From Callaeas wilsoni (lineage: Eukaryota; Chordata; Aves; Passeriformes; Callaeidae): a DNA stretch of 64,000 nucleotides. The stretch is taken from positions 1 to 64,000 of the forward strand of contig VWPU01012614.1 in the NCBI GenBank assembly GCA_013398955.1. Reading direction: 5' to 3'. Shown one piece after another: positions 23,501 to 36,638 of the stretch; positions within the stretch are counted from its first letter, which is position 1; every line of letters begins with the position of its first letter. A program made the translations under genes and the position numbers. The notes beneath the pieces were generated by a model, which searched no databases, had not been told where the DNA came from, and was given only the letters and a program-made list of their open reading frames with translations.

Positions 23501-25400
23501 TAAATCCCCCCTCTTTTTCCTTTTCTAAAGGTCAGATTTTTTTGACAACTGTGTGCAGGAACAAGATTTGTTAAATCCCTTCATTTTTATTCATACAAAT
23601 ACCAGTGTTTAGTGAGCAAGAGTTACCCCAGAATTCAGAAGCACATAAAGCTCAGTACAAGCCTTCTGAACCTAAATTCAATTCAGAGATGCATCTCTCA
23701 AAACCGAATCTGCCATCTGAATATTAACCCTTGGTACTGCATGGGGAATGCATGGTAGAAATTTCATCTCTGTGTCACTCAGTGGGCAGGCTTCACAGGC
23801 TCACTGGTGTCCTCTGAGCTGCAGAGCAGTGTCCTGCATCTTGTCCTGGGTGCTCCTGGATGTAGGGCTCAAGGCTGAAGAGCTGTGTGTCTGGTCATGC
23901 TCATCTAGCACTAGTCCTTTCTGGTGAAACAGCAAAATTCTTGAGCCTTTGCTATTCTGATCCAGTCAATGAAGTAACCGAGTCCTCAGTGTTAAATCGT
24001 CTTGAAGCTATTTATATTTTGGTTTTACATGCAACTCAGCTTTGAAAAAGCTATGTGATGGGCTGTTGATCTTTGGGATGTGAATGAAGACTTGGTATTG
24101 TATCCTCATTGTATAGGGATGACTGACAGTGCTTTGTTTCTTGGAGAGCTAGTCATAGAGCGTCATCAGTAGCTCTGAAGTCCTCATCCTTACCTTTCTT
24201 CAGTGTGGGTGAAGAGAAGAAGTTTAGGAGTGGGAAGTTCCTTTTCTTACCCTAAATAGCTTCTGTAGACTAAAGCAGTTGACAGATGAGATCTGGCAGG
24301 TCATACTGTGGTGTTTTATACAATATTGTAAACAATTCTGATAAGCAAATTGCTATGCTGGCAGGGTGAAGTTCTTGTGTAATTACCCATTTTAAAAAAA
24401 TCTCTCAACGCTGGGACAATGGTCAGGAGTTGTACCTTTTTATCATCTGTCGGATTTCATACTGAGGTGGCTGGGGAGTGCTTTGTTTAAGTCTGTTGTA
24501 GCAGTTGATGATTTTGGAGGAAAGTGGAAACAGCTGCAAAGTCTAGGCTGGGCAGAATCTTGAATGCTTGTTTCATCACAGCGAGATTCTCCAGAGTGAG
24601 TCTATCTGCTCCTCAATTTTACCTATGCCTTTTACATCTGTCAGCACATCTGTGCCGGCTGGGAAAAAGAACCGTGACCCTAACCACTGTCGCTATATCT
24701 ATATACATGTATGATTTCTGTTGTTGGATGTCCAGAAGTCGTTCAGCTTACAGAGCATGTTTTGTGTAGAGTTATGTGCAAAGCGGTTTTGTTAGCTTTG
24801 GTCATGCTAAATTTTGCCGATCCAATATCCACCCTCAGACAGTGCAGATATGCAGTATATCACCATCTGTATCTTACAGTTCCTTTCCATCACAGCTAGT
24901 GACACAATGTAGATAACTTCAAGGATGCTTTTCCTGTGTGCTTTTTGTGTATATATGCAGAAGTTTGGGGCAGGGAGGAGAGTTTACAGAGCTGTTTTCA
25001 TGACTTAACATGTTTAGTGGATTTAACATGCCTGTGACAGCAGAAATAGACTGGGATCTGGTTCTGGGGAAGAATAAAGAAAAATGTCAAATATTTTAGC
25101 ACAGATCACTGTCAGCTTGCTTTAATATTAATGTCTTTTTGTTTTGAGCTACCACAAAGACACTTCTCTGGACATGTTCTGCAGCTAGCCAAGAGTTTCT
25201 GTACTGGGTTAAATTTAAATTGGCTAGTAGATGCAGACTTAGCTGCTTGCTTCTTGCAAAGTTCTCAGTGTCGTGATGAGAGTGGCAAACGGTTGCTTTG
25301 GAGCCTGAGGAACTGACCTCTGAGGCTATGCCTGTTGCTACTGTTAAGAAAAAAGGTCTTGATTCTGACTGACCTCTATGCTAGAATACTATTTCATCCT
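17508..25400 (+). other. Intronic stretch without a recognised gene or transposon
   Basis: AT-rich intron with a G/T-rich tract and a G12 run at 18,460-18,630 and a T13 run at 22,872-22,884. Open frames at 20,279-20,654 overlap in two frames, show no family motif, and look accidental. Confidence 0.5.
18470..18630 (+). repeat. G/T-rich low-complexity tract with T11-G12 run
   Basis: A stretch built almost only of G and T, including eleven T's (18,562-18,572) directly followed by twelve G's (18,573-18,584), then further GGGATGGGGTGG-like sequence. Several G-runs in close spacing could allow a G-quadruplex on the sense strand. The G12 length is also a place where sequencing errors are common. 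Confidence 0.6.
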
Positions 25401-25969
25401 TGAGCTTGGTGCTCTGAAGCAGAAAGGTGATGTCAAAAGTATTTTATTATGCTGTCTGCTAGCCAAGTAAAGATGCTTAAAGGCCGGCTAACGAAGAAGC
25501 ATTTTGGCAACTGCTGAAATAATGTGTTAACTCATCACCTCTCCTGTGCAAATGGCTTTTGGCTGCTAAGTGGAAAGATGTGGTAGGCAAGGATGACTTT
25601 AGATGGACACCAGCAAAAGCAAGCCTGCTTGTCACTGTGCTTAGTGACTGTATGGCTGTGTTTATACCCCTTGTTCTTAGGGTGGGCAAAGCCTGCATTG
25701 CATTCCATATTGTCCAGGATGAGAAGGCTTGTGTATGGGGGCTGAAGAAAAGGCCATAGTCTGCTTTCTCAAAATAACAAGACAGCTAACACCACCTTGG
25801 AAAAAGACCTGGTCTGTGGAGGAAGCGTGTTCAAACAACATTGCTAGAATAGCTGAAGGGACTGTAATGGAATCTGTTGAAGATTAACCTTGGTGCTTTA
25901 TAGGCGAGCCAGGCCTTCAGAAGGGTTTGACCCGAGTAGCAATTTTAAACATAAGGTCACGGTTAATCA

Positions 25970-26330
25970 GTCAGAATGAGAGGGAAGGGAAGTAAAGTGC
26001 ATAAAGTTTTTCGTCCTTGGTGATTGCATTAAGATACTTTAGTACCTCAGAGACTTTTCCTTCTTTCTTTTCAATAATCAATTTAAATGCAGTCCACCCA
26101 GCTTTCTGGAGCCTCAGAAAAATGGTGGGGAAGGCCATTTGGCAGGCATTAAGGTAACAGCTAACTAAAAAGGCACGAATAAAATTAAAACAAAACATGA
26201 GGTAATTGCCTTTTGTATAGATAACCTGGCCTGCAGAGACTTGATTATGCTGATAATATAGGCCAGATGTGACTTGAAATAAGCCATGAGAGAGAAGATG
26301 ATTTCTACATGGATAATGAGCTGTCTAGAA
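25970..26330. promoter_or_regulatory. Candidate conserved noncoding element
   Basis: This block is complex, free of recognisable repeats, and rich in short AT-core motifs typical of developmental enhancers (ATAATCAATTTAAATG near 26,073, AATAAAATTAAAA near 26,177, GAGGTAATTGCC near 26,199) set between GC-richer segments. The call rests on composition and motif texture only. Conservation was not measured. Confidence 0.22.
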
Positions 26331-29300
26331 GCATAAAGGATTAATCTGTTAATGTGTTAGGAAGTAGGATGCAATTTATTTCAAAGAGATACATAATTTA
26401 TCTCTTTTAAGTAACTTTTTCCTGTTACCTTTCTTGGAAAATGTTTGGGATGACACCCTTACCCACTGCTCTCTGAAAGACCAATGGGAAGGTTTCCTTG
26501 GTGTTGAAGTAACTTCAGAGGCTGCCTGATGTGACTTATCGCCTTCATCCTGATTGCATCTCTTACCTGTTTGGCGATGTCTTGCATCTATTGAAGTCGT
26601 TTGAAGAACATCTTGTAATTTTCTCTTCCTTTTTGAATGTTGAATCACGTTAATGAATCCCGTCAATTGTTAGTAATAGATGTCTGTAAAGAAAAACATG
26701 GTGTAAATTGTTGTTTAAAGGATGTTGTTCCAGGATTCATGGAGTGATAAATAACCAGGTGTAGAAAGGATAGTAGTAAATTTTCTTTTGGCCAATCAAG
26801 TAACACTGAAGGTTTAAATTTTAAAGTTTGGGGATTTATTGTGGTGTTTCTTTGGTTTGTTTTGGGTTTTTTTGGGGGAACTGTTAGGGGGTTTGTTTGT
26901 TTTGTTATTCTGTTTGGCTTTTTAGTTTAGGCTTTTTAATAATCGAGCATTTGATTTCCGTACATAAATCAAACTATTGAAATGATAGCATAATTCTTGC
27001 TGCAGCTCATGTTTCTTGAATCAGAGACAAATGTACAGTTCTGGTTCGTTTGTGGGCTTCAAAGTACTTGTGGCTGGAAGCAAAGAGGTAGTCTTTTGGG
27101 ATGAAATGTTGTTACCTGTGTAACCCAGGCTGGAAGGAGCAAAAGATTCCCAAGTTTCCACGAGACTTGAGGCAAATTCTAGTGATTAGTAGAAGTCATC
27201 ACAATGCACTGCTTCTGAGCTGCTGGGTAGGAGCTGTAAATCTGACCAGTTAATGGCACTTTAAACAGGGAATGACAAGTTTGGCTTATGCCTGGTGTGA
27301 AGAAGGTTGCAACTGTTGCCCTGCTTCAACAGCTTTCAGCAATATGCTGGGTGGAGGGGGGGTCCCAGGCGAATGTAATTAATCAGGTTTGGGGTCTCTA
27401 GAGTGTTGACAGAAGCATTGTGTAGGATACAAAACCACCTTCTGAACTGCAGCCGCTGGATAGCTGGATTAACTCTGACCTGTAGAGTTTGCGAGAGGCT
27501 GAACGGCAATTGCTGGGCAGTTGGACTGCTGTGTGGGGCTTTGGAAGTATAAATCAGAGTGGTAGTAATTCTGATTGTGGTGGGTGAAGCAGTGGTGAAA
27601 CAGGAACTTCATTCTTCTGTAGCGTGTTCTAAACCTTAGCTGGCTGCTTCCCTGGATCAGAAAGGAGATAGGACTCTTTGCTGTTTTGTGTATCCCCTGG
27701 TTCTGGATGGCGCTTGTATTTCATCTGCTGTTAGTTATAGCAAACGAATTCTGGCATTCATGGAGCCTAATAATTTCTAGGATAACCAAACTGGGCTTCA
27801 CCATTCTTTGTTCATGCTGAGGGTCTTTTCTCACAATTTTTAGTTTAATTCCTTGTGTTTAGAGTGGTTGGTGGTATCTGAGCAGTCAGTATTGAAATAG
27901 CAGGCATGGAATTTATCAGGGAGATTACTTGGTGATGGATTTTGGTTTTTATCATGATATGATGGAATTAGACTTGGTGGTAAGAAGTACTCTACTAGCT
28001 GCCTGGAGAATTATTTCTTTTACAGAACAGGGAGAGTTTCCTGTTCACAATTTGGCATTTAAATTTTTGAAGCTTGCATAAGAACTACCTTGAGGAGGGA
28101 GAAGTGATGGGAGGGGCTTTATTTTCTTTATAGGAAAATCCAGTCTAAAGACTGAAATATGGGACCAGTTTGTGTCAGAAGAGTACTTATTTTACTGCCT
28201 TACCATTGCAAGCAAAAAAATTGTCTGAGCTAGTAGTGCTTCCTGCCTCTTCAATCCCAAATAATTTTAGCATGCTAGCTTTGTCAGGACAAATACTAAC
28301 TGCCATTTCCTCCTTAAGGTTAAGTTTAAAAATGAAGATTGGGATTTAATTGCTTTCCTTTGTGACAAGAAATTTGCTATGTCCTCTGTGAATGTGTGGA
28401 GTAACAAGTGTAGAACGGATTTCTGAGAATTTATCAGTAAGCTTCTTTACACTGGAATTGATTAAAAATGGAGATGTAGGGGTTTTGTCTTGATCTGAAT
28501 TGGGTTTTAATGGAAGATTACTTTTTAAAACTTGGTAATAGAAAATCTAGCTAACCTAGACATAAAGGCTTTAAAAAAGTTGTCCTTTAGTGACCTGAAA
28601 CTTCTGCAGCATGAGCTGTGGATGAATACAGCAGTGGAGGTAACCTGTTACAGGAGGTAATGGTTGCTCTCCCTGAGAGAGCAATTTCTATGCAGATATT
28701 TCTTGTTTTAAAGGACGTGGATATACCCACCAACAAGATATTTAAGTAAATTCATATTTAAAGGATTGGCAGCTGGAAAAATCACCTTGTCAGTCTGTGT
28801 CTTAAATTTCTCATTTGAGAATATAAGGCTAAAGACACCAATGTGTAACACATTGAGAGATATAAGGTTGAAAAATACCATAATACTGTGTAACTGGTTG
28901 TAATTCATATTTAGCTCAAATTTTTGTGATCAGTAAAAATTTCATAATGCTGAAATACAGAAAATTGTTCTGCTCTTAGCTTTGCCTCTCATTAACCTTT
29001 TCTAACCCAGGAAATTATCATAGTATACAAAAGTTGATTAAACTAACCTTCAGGAACTGCCAATATTGCAATCATGTGATGTGGTGAATGGAATGTGGCA
29101 AATAGCTGATGGGTTGCTGTGAGGGGCATTGGATATGGGCCCTGTGCCTCTAAAAATTAGACAGCTCTATTAAAACAGTCATGCGTTAAATAACACATCA
29201 CCAGGTCCCTTTGTGTTTCTTTATTCTCATCAGGTGTCGGAAACCATTAGGATCAAAGTTTTCCTTTTCAGTTAGATAATAGGCATTATGAAGTGGAGGA

Positions 29301-32300
29301 GAGAGAAGAGAGACTGAGACCAGCAGTCCTGGTAGTGATTAAGGATACCTTCCTAATTTAATTTTTTTTTTTTTTTGCTAGACAGAATCAGTGGTTTGCC
29401 TGTGTACAGTCTGCAGGCAATAGAAATAAGTTTTCATTCTAGTCTTGAGTGTCAGTAAGGTGTTTTGTAGCACTGGACATGTATTGGTTGGCAGATTAAG
29501 TAGTGAAAGGAAAAGTGTGAGATGAAGGACAACATATAAAAGTAGAGTATGTACTTTTGCCCTCAAATTAGAATTCTACAGGTGTTGTTTTTTCCACTCT
29601 TCCTAGAGTTTCTAAAGATTATTGTTAAATTAGATGTTCAAATGCAAGTCATGCAGAGGGTACTACAATAATATGTTTATTTATGCATGAAAATACCCAG
29701 TTTTATGTTATCCTTGCACTATTGTTGTATTGTGTGCAAGTAATTCCCCCCACCCTGAGCCCCTTCTGTAAGCAATCACTTTACTCCCCACTAAAAATTT
29801 ATCCATACTTTAAATGTTAATTTAAGGGAGAAGGTGATTTTAAAGCACAGCAGCTTTTCTGCATAATACCATGTATAGATTATCTTTCTTCTGTTTATCA
29901 TAGTTCATTTTGAAAGTTAGTATTGAATAGTAATGTGTAAACAAAACCCTAATGAATGTCTCATTCTTATTCATTAAGTTGTATCCCTTCCTCTCGCTTA
30001 GAGAAGAGATGATTGAGTAGGTATTGGTGGGTCATCAAATTGTACATTAATACTTTCCTCTGATGTCCGCTTTGTTTGCAAAGAGGACTGAGTGCCTCCT
30101 CTTCTTGAATACTAGAGGGATTTAACTGGAACTGGGAAACAGATATTCTACTTCCTCAGCATGCATCCAAGCAGTTTTGCTTCTGAATCATGAAGTAGTA
30201 TTGTTTTGATTTTTAGGACTAATTATCACTCATACCATGGTTCAGCTGCCGATTTTTATAAGCTAATGGGAGCAGAATAACTGGGAAGAATTTTGACAGT
30301 CCCTATTTTCTGTTACTGGGGAATATACTTGGATAAAAATAATGCACATAGAGTGAGTAGGGGATTTTTTTTTTCCTAGCTTTTTGAAGTAATTACTTAA
30401 ACTGTGAGGCAGTTGTTTTCCTTATCAAAACAGTTATTCCTCCATTTATGCATTTGAAGAAAGGAACTATACGAAAAGCAGTTCATCTGCTGGGCAAAAG
30501 TCCTCCCTTATGCTATTCAAGTTATGGAGTTGCAGTCAGCTCCAATATAGTGGAGTCCATTTGTTCTCAAATTTTTGGTTATAGTACTTTGGGAATCTGA
30601 AAAGCAACAGTTACAGGTTTGAAATAGATGCAGAACTGTATTCAACAGTGATTTCAGTGAAAAGAGTTCATAGGAATCTGATGAGTAGTTGTACTCTATT
30701 GATGAAATCAAAGTGTGAGCTACTGTTTTAGAATATTCATTTTAATAATATTATCTGTACTTTGATAGCTCTCAGAAGCTCCACATATGGTTAAGCCGGT
30801 GGTTATTAAGCATTGAACATGCATAAATGTTTCAGTTTAAAGACACGCAGAGCAGAGAGAGGAAACATTGCTGCTGCTTTACAGGTACGAGTATTGAAGC
30901 ACAGAATTAACTTTGCAGGGTTTCTTAGGAACTGTGTTGTACACATCTTGAGTATTTATATCTGTGTTTCTTTAGCTCTAATGTGGTGTCAAACTGCAAA
31001 ACTAGCTTTTTCTGTGTGGCTTGTTGAAATACATTGAAATGAGAGATTTCCTTACTAGCAGTTTTTACTTTTCGTTTTCGTTTTAACTTAGCCAAATAGA
31101 GAACTAAAAATAGGAGATTAAAATGAAATTCAGACAGCTGTGCTTCTGCACTCCCCTCTTCCTCTGAGATGGTAATTTTCTTTGTATGGAGGAAGAAACT
31201 GGAAGAGAGTTCTGGGCAGAGGAATTTAGTAACTTTTTTTTTTAATATTGTCTAGAGAGCCTTTAATAATCTTATTATTCTTAAAGGTGTCAAGTCTTTG
31301 TGGCAGTGTGGATTTGCAGTCAGTCACTTCTATTCTGAAGTATTTCTGTTACAAGGGACAGTTATTATTATGTATTATATTCTGTTTTTTTGTACTGAAT
31401 TTTTTTGAGTCTTTTGAACTTGATTTTTTGGTGTAGCTCTATGAATGCACAATGCTAGAGAAGCAAGTCTCTAAGTACTTGAGCTCCTAAGCAGATGGTG
31501 GAGAAGTAACAGTTCTTTCACAGACTTTCTTTGCCTTTGAGCAAAGTAGAGAGGTGAATGGTGGAAATTTCTTTACGAGTAGCAGGTTTGGGGCACCGTC
31601 CGTTTTTAGTCATTGGGCATGTTGATCAAAGAAGGAAATGGAGCAGTTCTCATGGCTGGAAGATGAAGACTGGACGCTGCAACAGCTGTGGCTTCTGCAG
31701 TCATTTCCTGCTGTCCGGCTCATGCTCTGTATTAGAAGATGACAGCACTGGGCAAACTTGACTCACGAGCTAAAAACAATCTAAGGTCATCCTGGCATAG
31801 GCTTTTTGCACTTGTGATGGGAAGAAAAGTTTTGTGGAGCTTTGACAGTATTACTGATAAACTTAGCACTGGAATGGCTGGATCTGTTTTACTGGGGCCG
31901 AGTTGCTTGTGTTGAAGTGATTGGTGTGAGCTGGAAATAGCACTGTGCCACACCTCCTCACCAGCATTTGCTCTCTGTTGCCTTGGGGCTGTGGATTCAC
32001 TGAGGGAACGGCGTCTTGGTGAGATGACCGTGTCTTCTTCCCAATAGATGAATGTGCCACGTGACTTGTATGGAGTCCTACCTTGCAAAGACAGAAAGCT
32101 GGAATCATCTAAAATTCTAAATATAAATTCTAAAATACTTTTCATTCATTGATTCATATGCAGCCATGGTCAGGAAAAACAGGTGGCTGAAAAAAAGATG
32201 CACGTGCGGGATTTAAACTTCAGGCCTACCTTCTGAACCTCCAAAAGCACAGGTATAAACTAAAATTCTTTTTCAGCTACTCAGTAGCCTCTGTAAGATT

Positions 32301-35300
32301 AATGATACAATTTTGTTTCTTTTATCACTTTTCAGTTGATACATTGCACTTGGTTTAAAAATCAAAGTGTATTTGGAGAGAGACCAGTCTTATTTCAAGG
32401 ATGCCTCCTTTCTTCACTGCTGGTGAAGACTTTGTAGTGGGAATTCAGGCTCAAAGGGGTCATTCTTACTCCTTGTTGTTTTTCCTTCTTCTGTCAGTTT
32501 ACAGAGAACTTTTCCTCCTGGGACTGGTTGTTTGGCTTTTTTAAACTTAATCACTTACACACAAGAAAAGGAGGAGAGAGTTGTTTTTTTGCACCTATTG
32601 CTGTTCTCCCTGGCCTGTTCCCACCAAGGATTTGCAGAGATGATTGCAGCTTAGTCATAAACAGTAAAGCTGCCTTCTAACATGAGGTCACATTGGTTAG
32701 GCTTTGGAAAGTGATGTGTAACTTGGGCTCTAATCATATGTGGTTGTCAAGAGAAATCTCTATCTGATTTCTGCGCCTGATCAGTCACTGACTGATATGA
32801 CAGCCCATGTGTCTGAAGTGTTGAGCAGCAGGTAAGTGCTGACACTTTGATTGGTCAGACCACAGTTTGGGGATTGACAGCAATGTCTGCAATGATGTTG
32901 GAAGAGCAGCCAAGAATTTACTTTCAGTGGACAAATGGGATTAGTTACTATGTTTAGCTGACGTTAAGCTATAAATTATCTGAAAGGTGGAAAGAGATTC
33001 CACTCAGAGTTCATGTAGAATTTCCATTTACTAATCTGGCTGCACCGAGTCTGAATATTTATAAGAGTCTTCTTTACCATGTTGTATATGTTTTTGATGG
33101 ATGTTCTCGGTACTTAATATCTTAACAACATTCAAATAACCCAGTTAGAAATTAGGCCTGGGCATACCAGGTGCTGTGTAAAGTCATCAATTTAAGCCCT
33201 CAGAAGTTTACATTATATTACCCTTGTTCTGAGAGCAGCCAAGTATTTACTTAAAATTAGGCTGTTTAGTATTTGTATTTAGGGTTGTGGAGTTTCCATT
33301 TATTAATAATTTAGCATGTAATGTCTGTTTCATTTCATAATTTTTCTATCTTTAAAGTATTTGCAGGCATGCATTTATTACAGTCATTCTTAGGTAGTTT
33401 TTCAGAGATGGAAAACAGTCTGCCATGCTCAACTCTCCAAAGAGAAGATGGATGGCCATTGGTGCTGTGTATACCTCTCTGGTGTCTGATACCTGCTCGT
33501 AAAAAATTCTTGTAAGCACTGTGTCATTCTTTATCTGTTAATGAAATCACTAGGCTCAGAGACCTCAGTTTGAGTCTTGGGGAGTTTTATTCTTAATATT
33601 CAGGCTCCTTTCTCAGCAAAAGCCAGTCATTACGTATTCTTCTTAGATGAAGTATGTAAAGCAAGTATAGCAGAGCTAACATCTAGGTGGCACAAGAGCA
33701 TGCTTTCAGGGAGATGTTTGTCACTATCCCTAGATGATGACAACTTTTTTTGTCCAGTTATAAATAGACTTTTCCCTCTTAGTCTACCTTTATGCAATTC
33801 ACAAGTTTAGGGTTTTTTTCCCTTGTCTGATAGGTTATATTTTTTTAAGTGGCCTGAGACAATAACATTTTAAAATTTTGTTGTTTTGTCTGTAATTAGG
33901 TCTGACGGAAAATAGTGGGGAAATACTCTAGTCTCTGAAGAATGGGCAGTAAATATAAAATAACTGTTAGCTTTAATAAAAAAGGTGTTTTGTTAGTTGG
34001 TTTCTACCCATTGCTGTTTGTGGCAGGAAGCTTATTTTGTTGTATTAAAATGTTATGCAAATTTTGCTTTAAGCTGTTGTATATGGCTGCTTTGTCAATT
34101 ATTTAGTAACTGTGCAGCCACAATTCTTGTTTGAAGTTGTCCTTAGAAGGAATTTAGTGTACTGCTCTGCAAACTTTGGCTGACCTTTTATGTTGCAAAG
34201 GGTTTGTGGCTGAAAAGAGACAGGTTTTGATGGTCACTGTCTTATAGCTGCCAACTGATGGATTTGGGGTGGCTGGAAAGCTGTTTTTCTTTTACATTGC
34301 TCTCTTTTGTTGCAACTCTTTCTTTCTTGCCCTTTTTCATACCATTTGTCATATAATTTTAATTTCATGTGTGCATTTTTAAGGATGCCTGTTAGTTTGA
34401 GTGAGGATCCTTGAGAAGTTTCATGGAGCAACTGAACAGGAGAGAAAGGAAAAGAGACTGCCTATGCTTACAGTGGACAGGTGGTACTTCCTTGCTCTAT
34501 GTATTTGATTTATCTGTGCTCGTAGTACTGGTGAATAGTCTTCTAATAAAGCAGTTTAAAAATTGGCATGTTTCAGCATCCTGCAATTGTAATTCTGGTG
34601 TTGGTGTACTAAATTTTAGAGAGATTTTTGATACATTTCTGCCTAGTGTGGTATTCAAAGTACTCCAAATAGTTGAAAAAGATTGAAATTTTTCATTCAG
34701 TGCTTTTCAGTTACTGGTTATCTAAACCTTTAGCTGTTCAGAGAGAGTAGAAGTTAGAAATGACTGGCATGTATATGCCCTATGTATTTCTCCAGTGCAG
34801 AGCCTAATGGTTAGATCTACAGACAGGTAAAATCTCAGAGCTTGGTGTTATGCATCTCTACAGGCTTAAAGCAGTATTTGCTTGCAACTCGCATGCAAAG
34901 ATTGCCATAAGTAGAAGAATGGAAGGCTCAGGTAATGGTTCACACTCTAGAGTTAGTTGCATGCAGATGTTAGTTGTATGAAGGGTTTTCAATACGTTAC
35001 CTGGTGACTTGGATTTCTTGAAGCAGACTTCCTTTTTCATATGAAATTCTTCTAATTACTGTTATTTTTCTTATTTGCTCATGTAAATTACCATCTATCA
35101 TAAAGGGTCCTAAAGGTATACTGTAGTCCATTAGCTGTTTGAGTTTTGTGTCTATGTTTCTTTCTCAGTTGCTGATTTTTTTTTTTTTTTTTTTGGAGAG
35201 AGAAATTGATGCTTTTAAATCTATTTTGCAAAACAGGAGTGAGAACCATTCTCTATAAGGCAGTGTTTCAACAGTGAGGTGAACCAGACTTCACCATCTT

Positions 35301-35337
35301 CCTTAGGTGGTCTTGAAGCTCCATTTTTAAAAAGTTA
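26331..35337 (+). other. Intronic stretch without a recognised gene or transposon
   Basis: AT-rich intron. A G/T-rich tract lies at 26,828-26,930 (repeated TTTGG and GGGTTTTT units). T-runs occur at 29,362-29,376 (T15) and 35,176-35,194 (T19). No named transposon is visible. A minus-strand open frame of 137 codons at 31,732-32,145 has no recognisable motif. Confidence 0.5.
35176..35194 (+). repeat. Poly-T run, 19 bases
   Basis: A sense-strand homopolymer of 19 T's. If it were a retroposed poly-A tail, the source would be on the minus strand to its right, but the sequence to the right becomes a + strand CR1 copy, which does not use a poly-A tail. It is therefore more likely simple low-complexity DNA. 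Confidence 0.8.
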
Positions 35338-36638
35338 AAAAAGGAAGACCCAGAGAACTACAAGCCAGTCAGTCCCACCTCTGTGCCCAGCAAGATCATG
35401 GAGTAGATCCTCCTGGAAACTAAACTAGGGCACATGGAAAAAAAGGATGCAATTGGTTACAGTATGGCTGTACTAAGGGCAAATCATGTTTGACAAGTTT
35501 AATGGCCTTCTACAACGGGGTTACAGTGTTAAGGATAAGGGAAGAGCAACTGTTGTCATCGACCTGTATTTGTGCAAAGTGTTTGACACTGTCCCACATG
35601 ACATCCTTGTCTCTCATCCAGAAAAATATGGATTTGATGGATGGACCACTCAGTGGATAAGAAATTGGCTGGATGGTTGCACTTGAAGAGTTGTGGTCAA
35701 CAGCTTGCTGTCCAAGTGGAGACTGGTGACAGGTGGCTCAGTTGTCAGTGACAAAGGCCTTAGGGATTGGTATTAGGACTAGTGCTGTTTGACATTTTTG
35801 TTGGCAATACGGATGGTGGGATCGAGTGCACCCTCAGCAAGTTTGTCAATGGCACCAAACTCCGTGATGTGATCAACACACTGGACGGAAAGGATGCCAT
35901 CCAAAGGGACCTTGACAGACCTTCAGATGTGGGCTGGTGTGAGCCTCATGAAGTTCAACAAAGCCAAGTGCAAGGTCCTGCACCTGGACTGGGGCAGTCC
36001 AAGCACAAATACAGGCTGGGAGGAGAAGGACTTTGGGTATTGGTTGATGGGAAGCTTGGCATGACCTGGAGAATGTGCACTTGCAGCCCAGAAAGCCAGC
36101 TGTGTCCTGGGCTGTACCAAAAGCAGTGTGGCCATCAGTCTGAGGGAGGGGATTCTGCCTCTCTACTCTGTGAGACCCAATGTGGAGAGCTGCATCCAGC
36201 TCTGGGGTCCCCAGCATAAAAAGCACATGGAGCTGTTGGAGCAATTTAAAGAGGAGGCCATAAAGATGGTCAGAGGGCTGGAGCACCTCTCCTATGAAGA
36301 CAGGCTGGGAGAGCTGGAATTGTTCAGCCTGGACAAGAGAAGACTCTGAGGAGACCCTACAGCACCTTCCAGTACCTAAAGGGGCTACAGGAGAGCTGGA
36401 GAGGGACTTTTGACAAAGACACGTAGCTGTAGGACAAGGGGCAATAGCGTCAAACTGAAAGAGGAAAGGTTTAGATTAGATTTAAGGAAGAAATTCTTTA
36501 CTATGAGGATACCAGAGGCGACACACTGGTACAAGTCGCCCAGAGAACTTGCAGATGCCCAGTCCCTGGAAGTGTTCAAGGTCAGGTTGGATGGGGCTTT
36601 GAGCAACTTGGTCTAGTTGAAGGAGTTCCACACTGCAT
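35338..36638 (+). mobile_element. CR1 LINE copy, 5'-truncated and decayed, with reverse transcriptase remains
   Basis: About 1.3 kb closely resembling bird CR1 retrotransposons, sense to GBF1. It starts within the reverse transcriptase region (AAGGAAGACCCAGAGAACTA at 35,341) and runs through the end of the pol reading frame to GAGCAACTTGGTCTAG near 36,601, then loses similarity before the usual 3' terminal octamers. Recognisable pieces are FDTVPHDI (from 35,582), [16 protein letters not shown], the LGPVLF-like LGLVLF region (35,773 on), GIECTLSKF, and near the end a match to CR1 EHLSYEDRLGELELF. It is dead: the catalytic FADD-type box reads FVNG (35,842-35,853), there is an in-frame stop at 35,684, and several frame changes follow. 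The open frames here are pieces of this relic. Confidence 0.93.

Noticed and set aside
30870..30930. Second possible MIR relic (TTTACAGGTACGAG...GAAGCACAGA)
   Set aside because: Only one short landmark pair fits. The diagnostic ACTTGCCCAAGG segment is absent, so the similarity may be chance.
31732..32145. 137-codon minus-strand open frame, among the longest outside repeats
   Set aside because: Unrecognised composition, no flanking splice or promoter evidence, and a second overlapping minus frame is also open. In 64 kb over six frames one such frame is not surprising.
35767..36219. 150-codon open frame taken as a gene
   Set aside because: It is a frame-broken piece of the CR1 reverse transcriptase region with a lost catalytic box, not a host gene.
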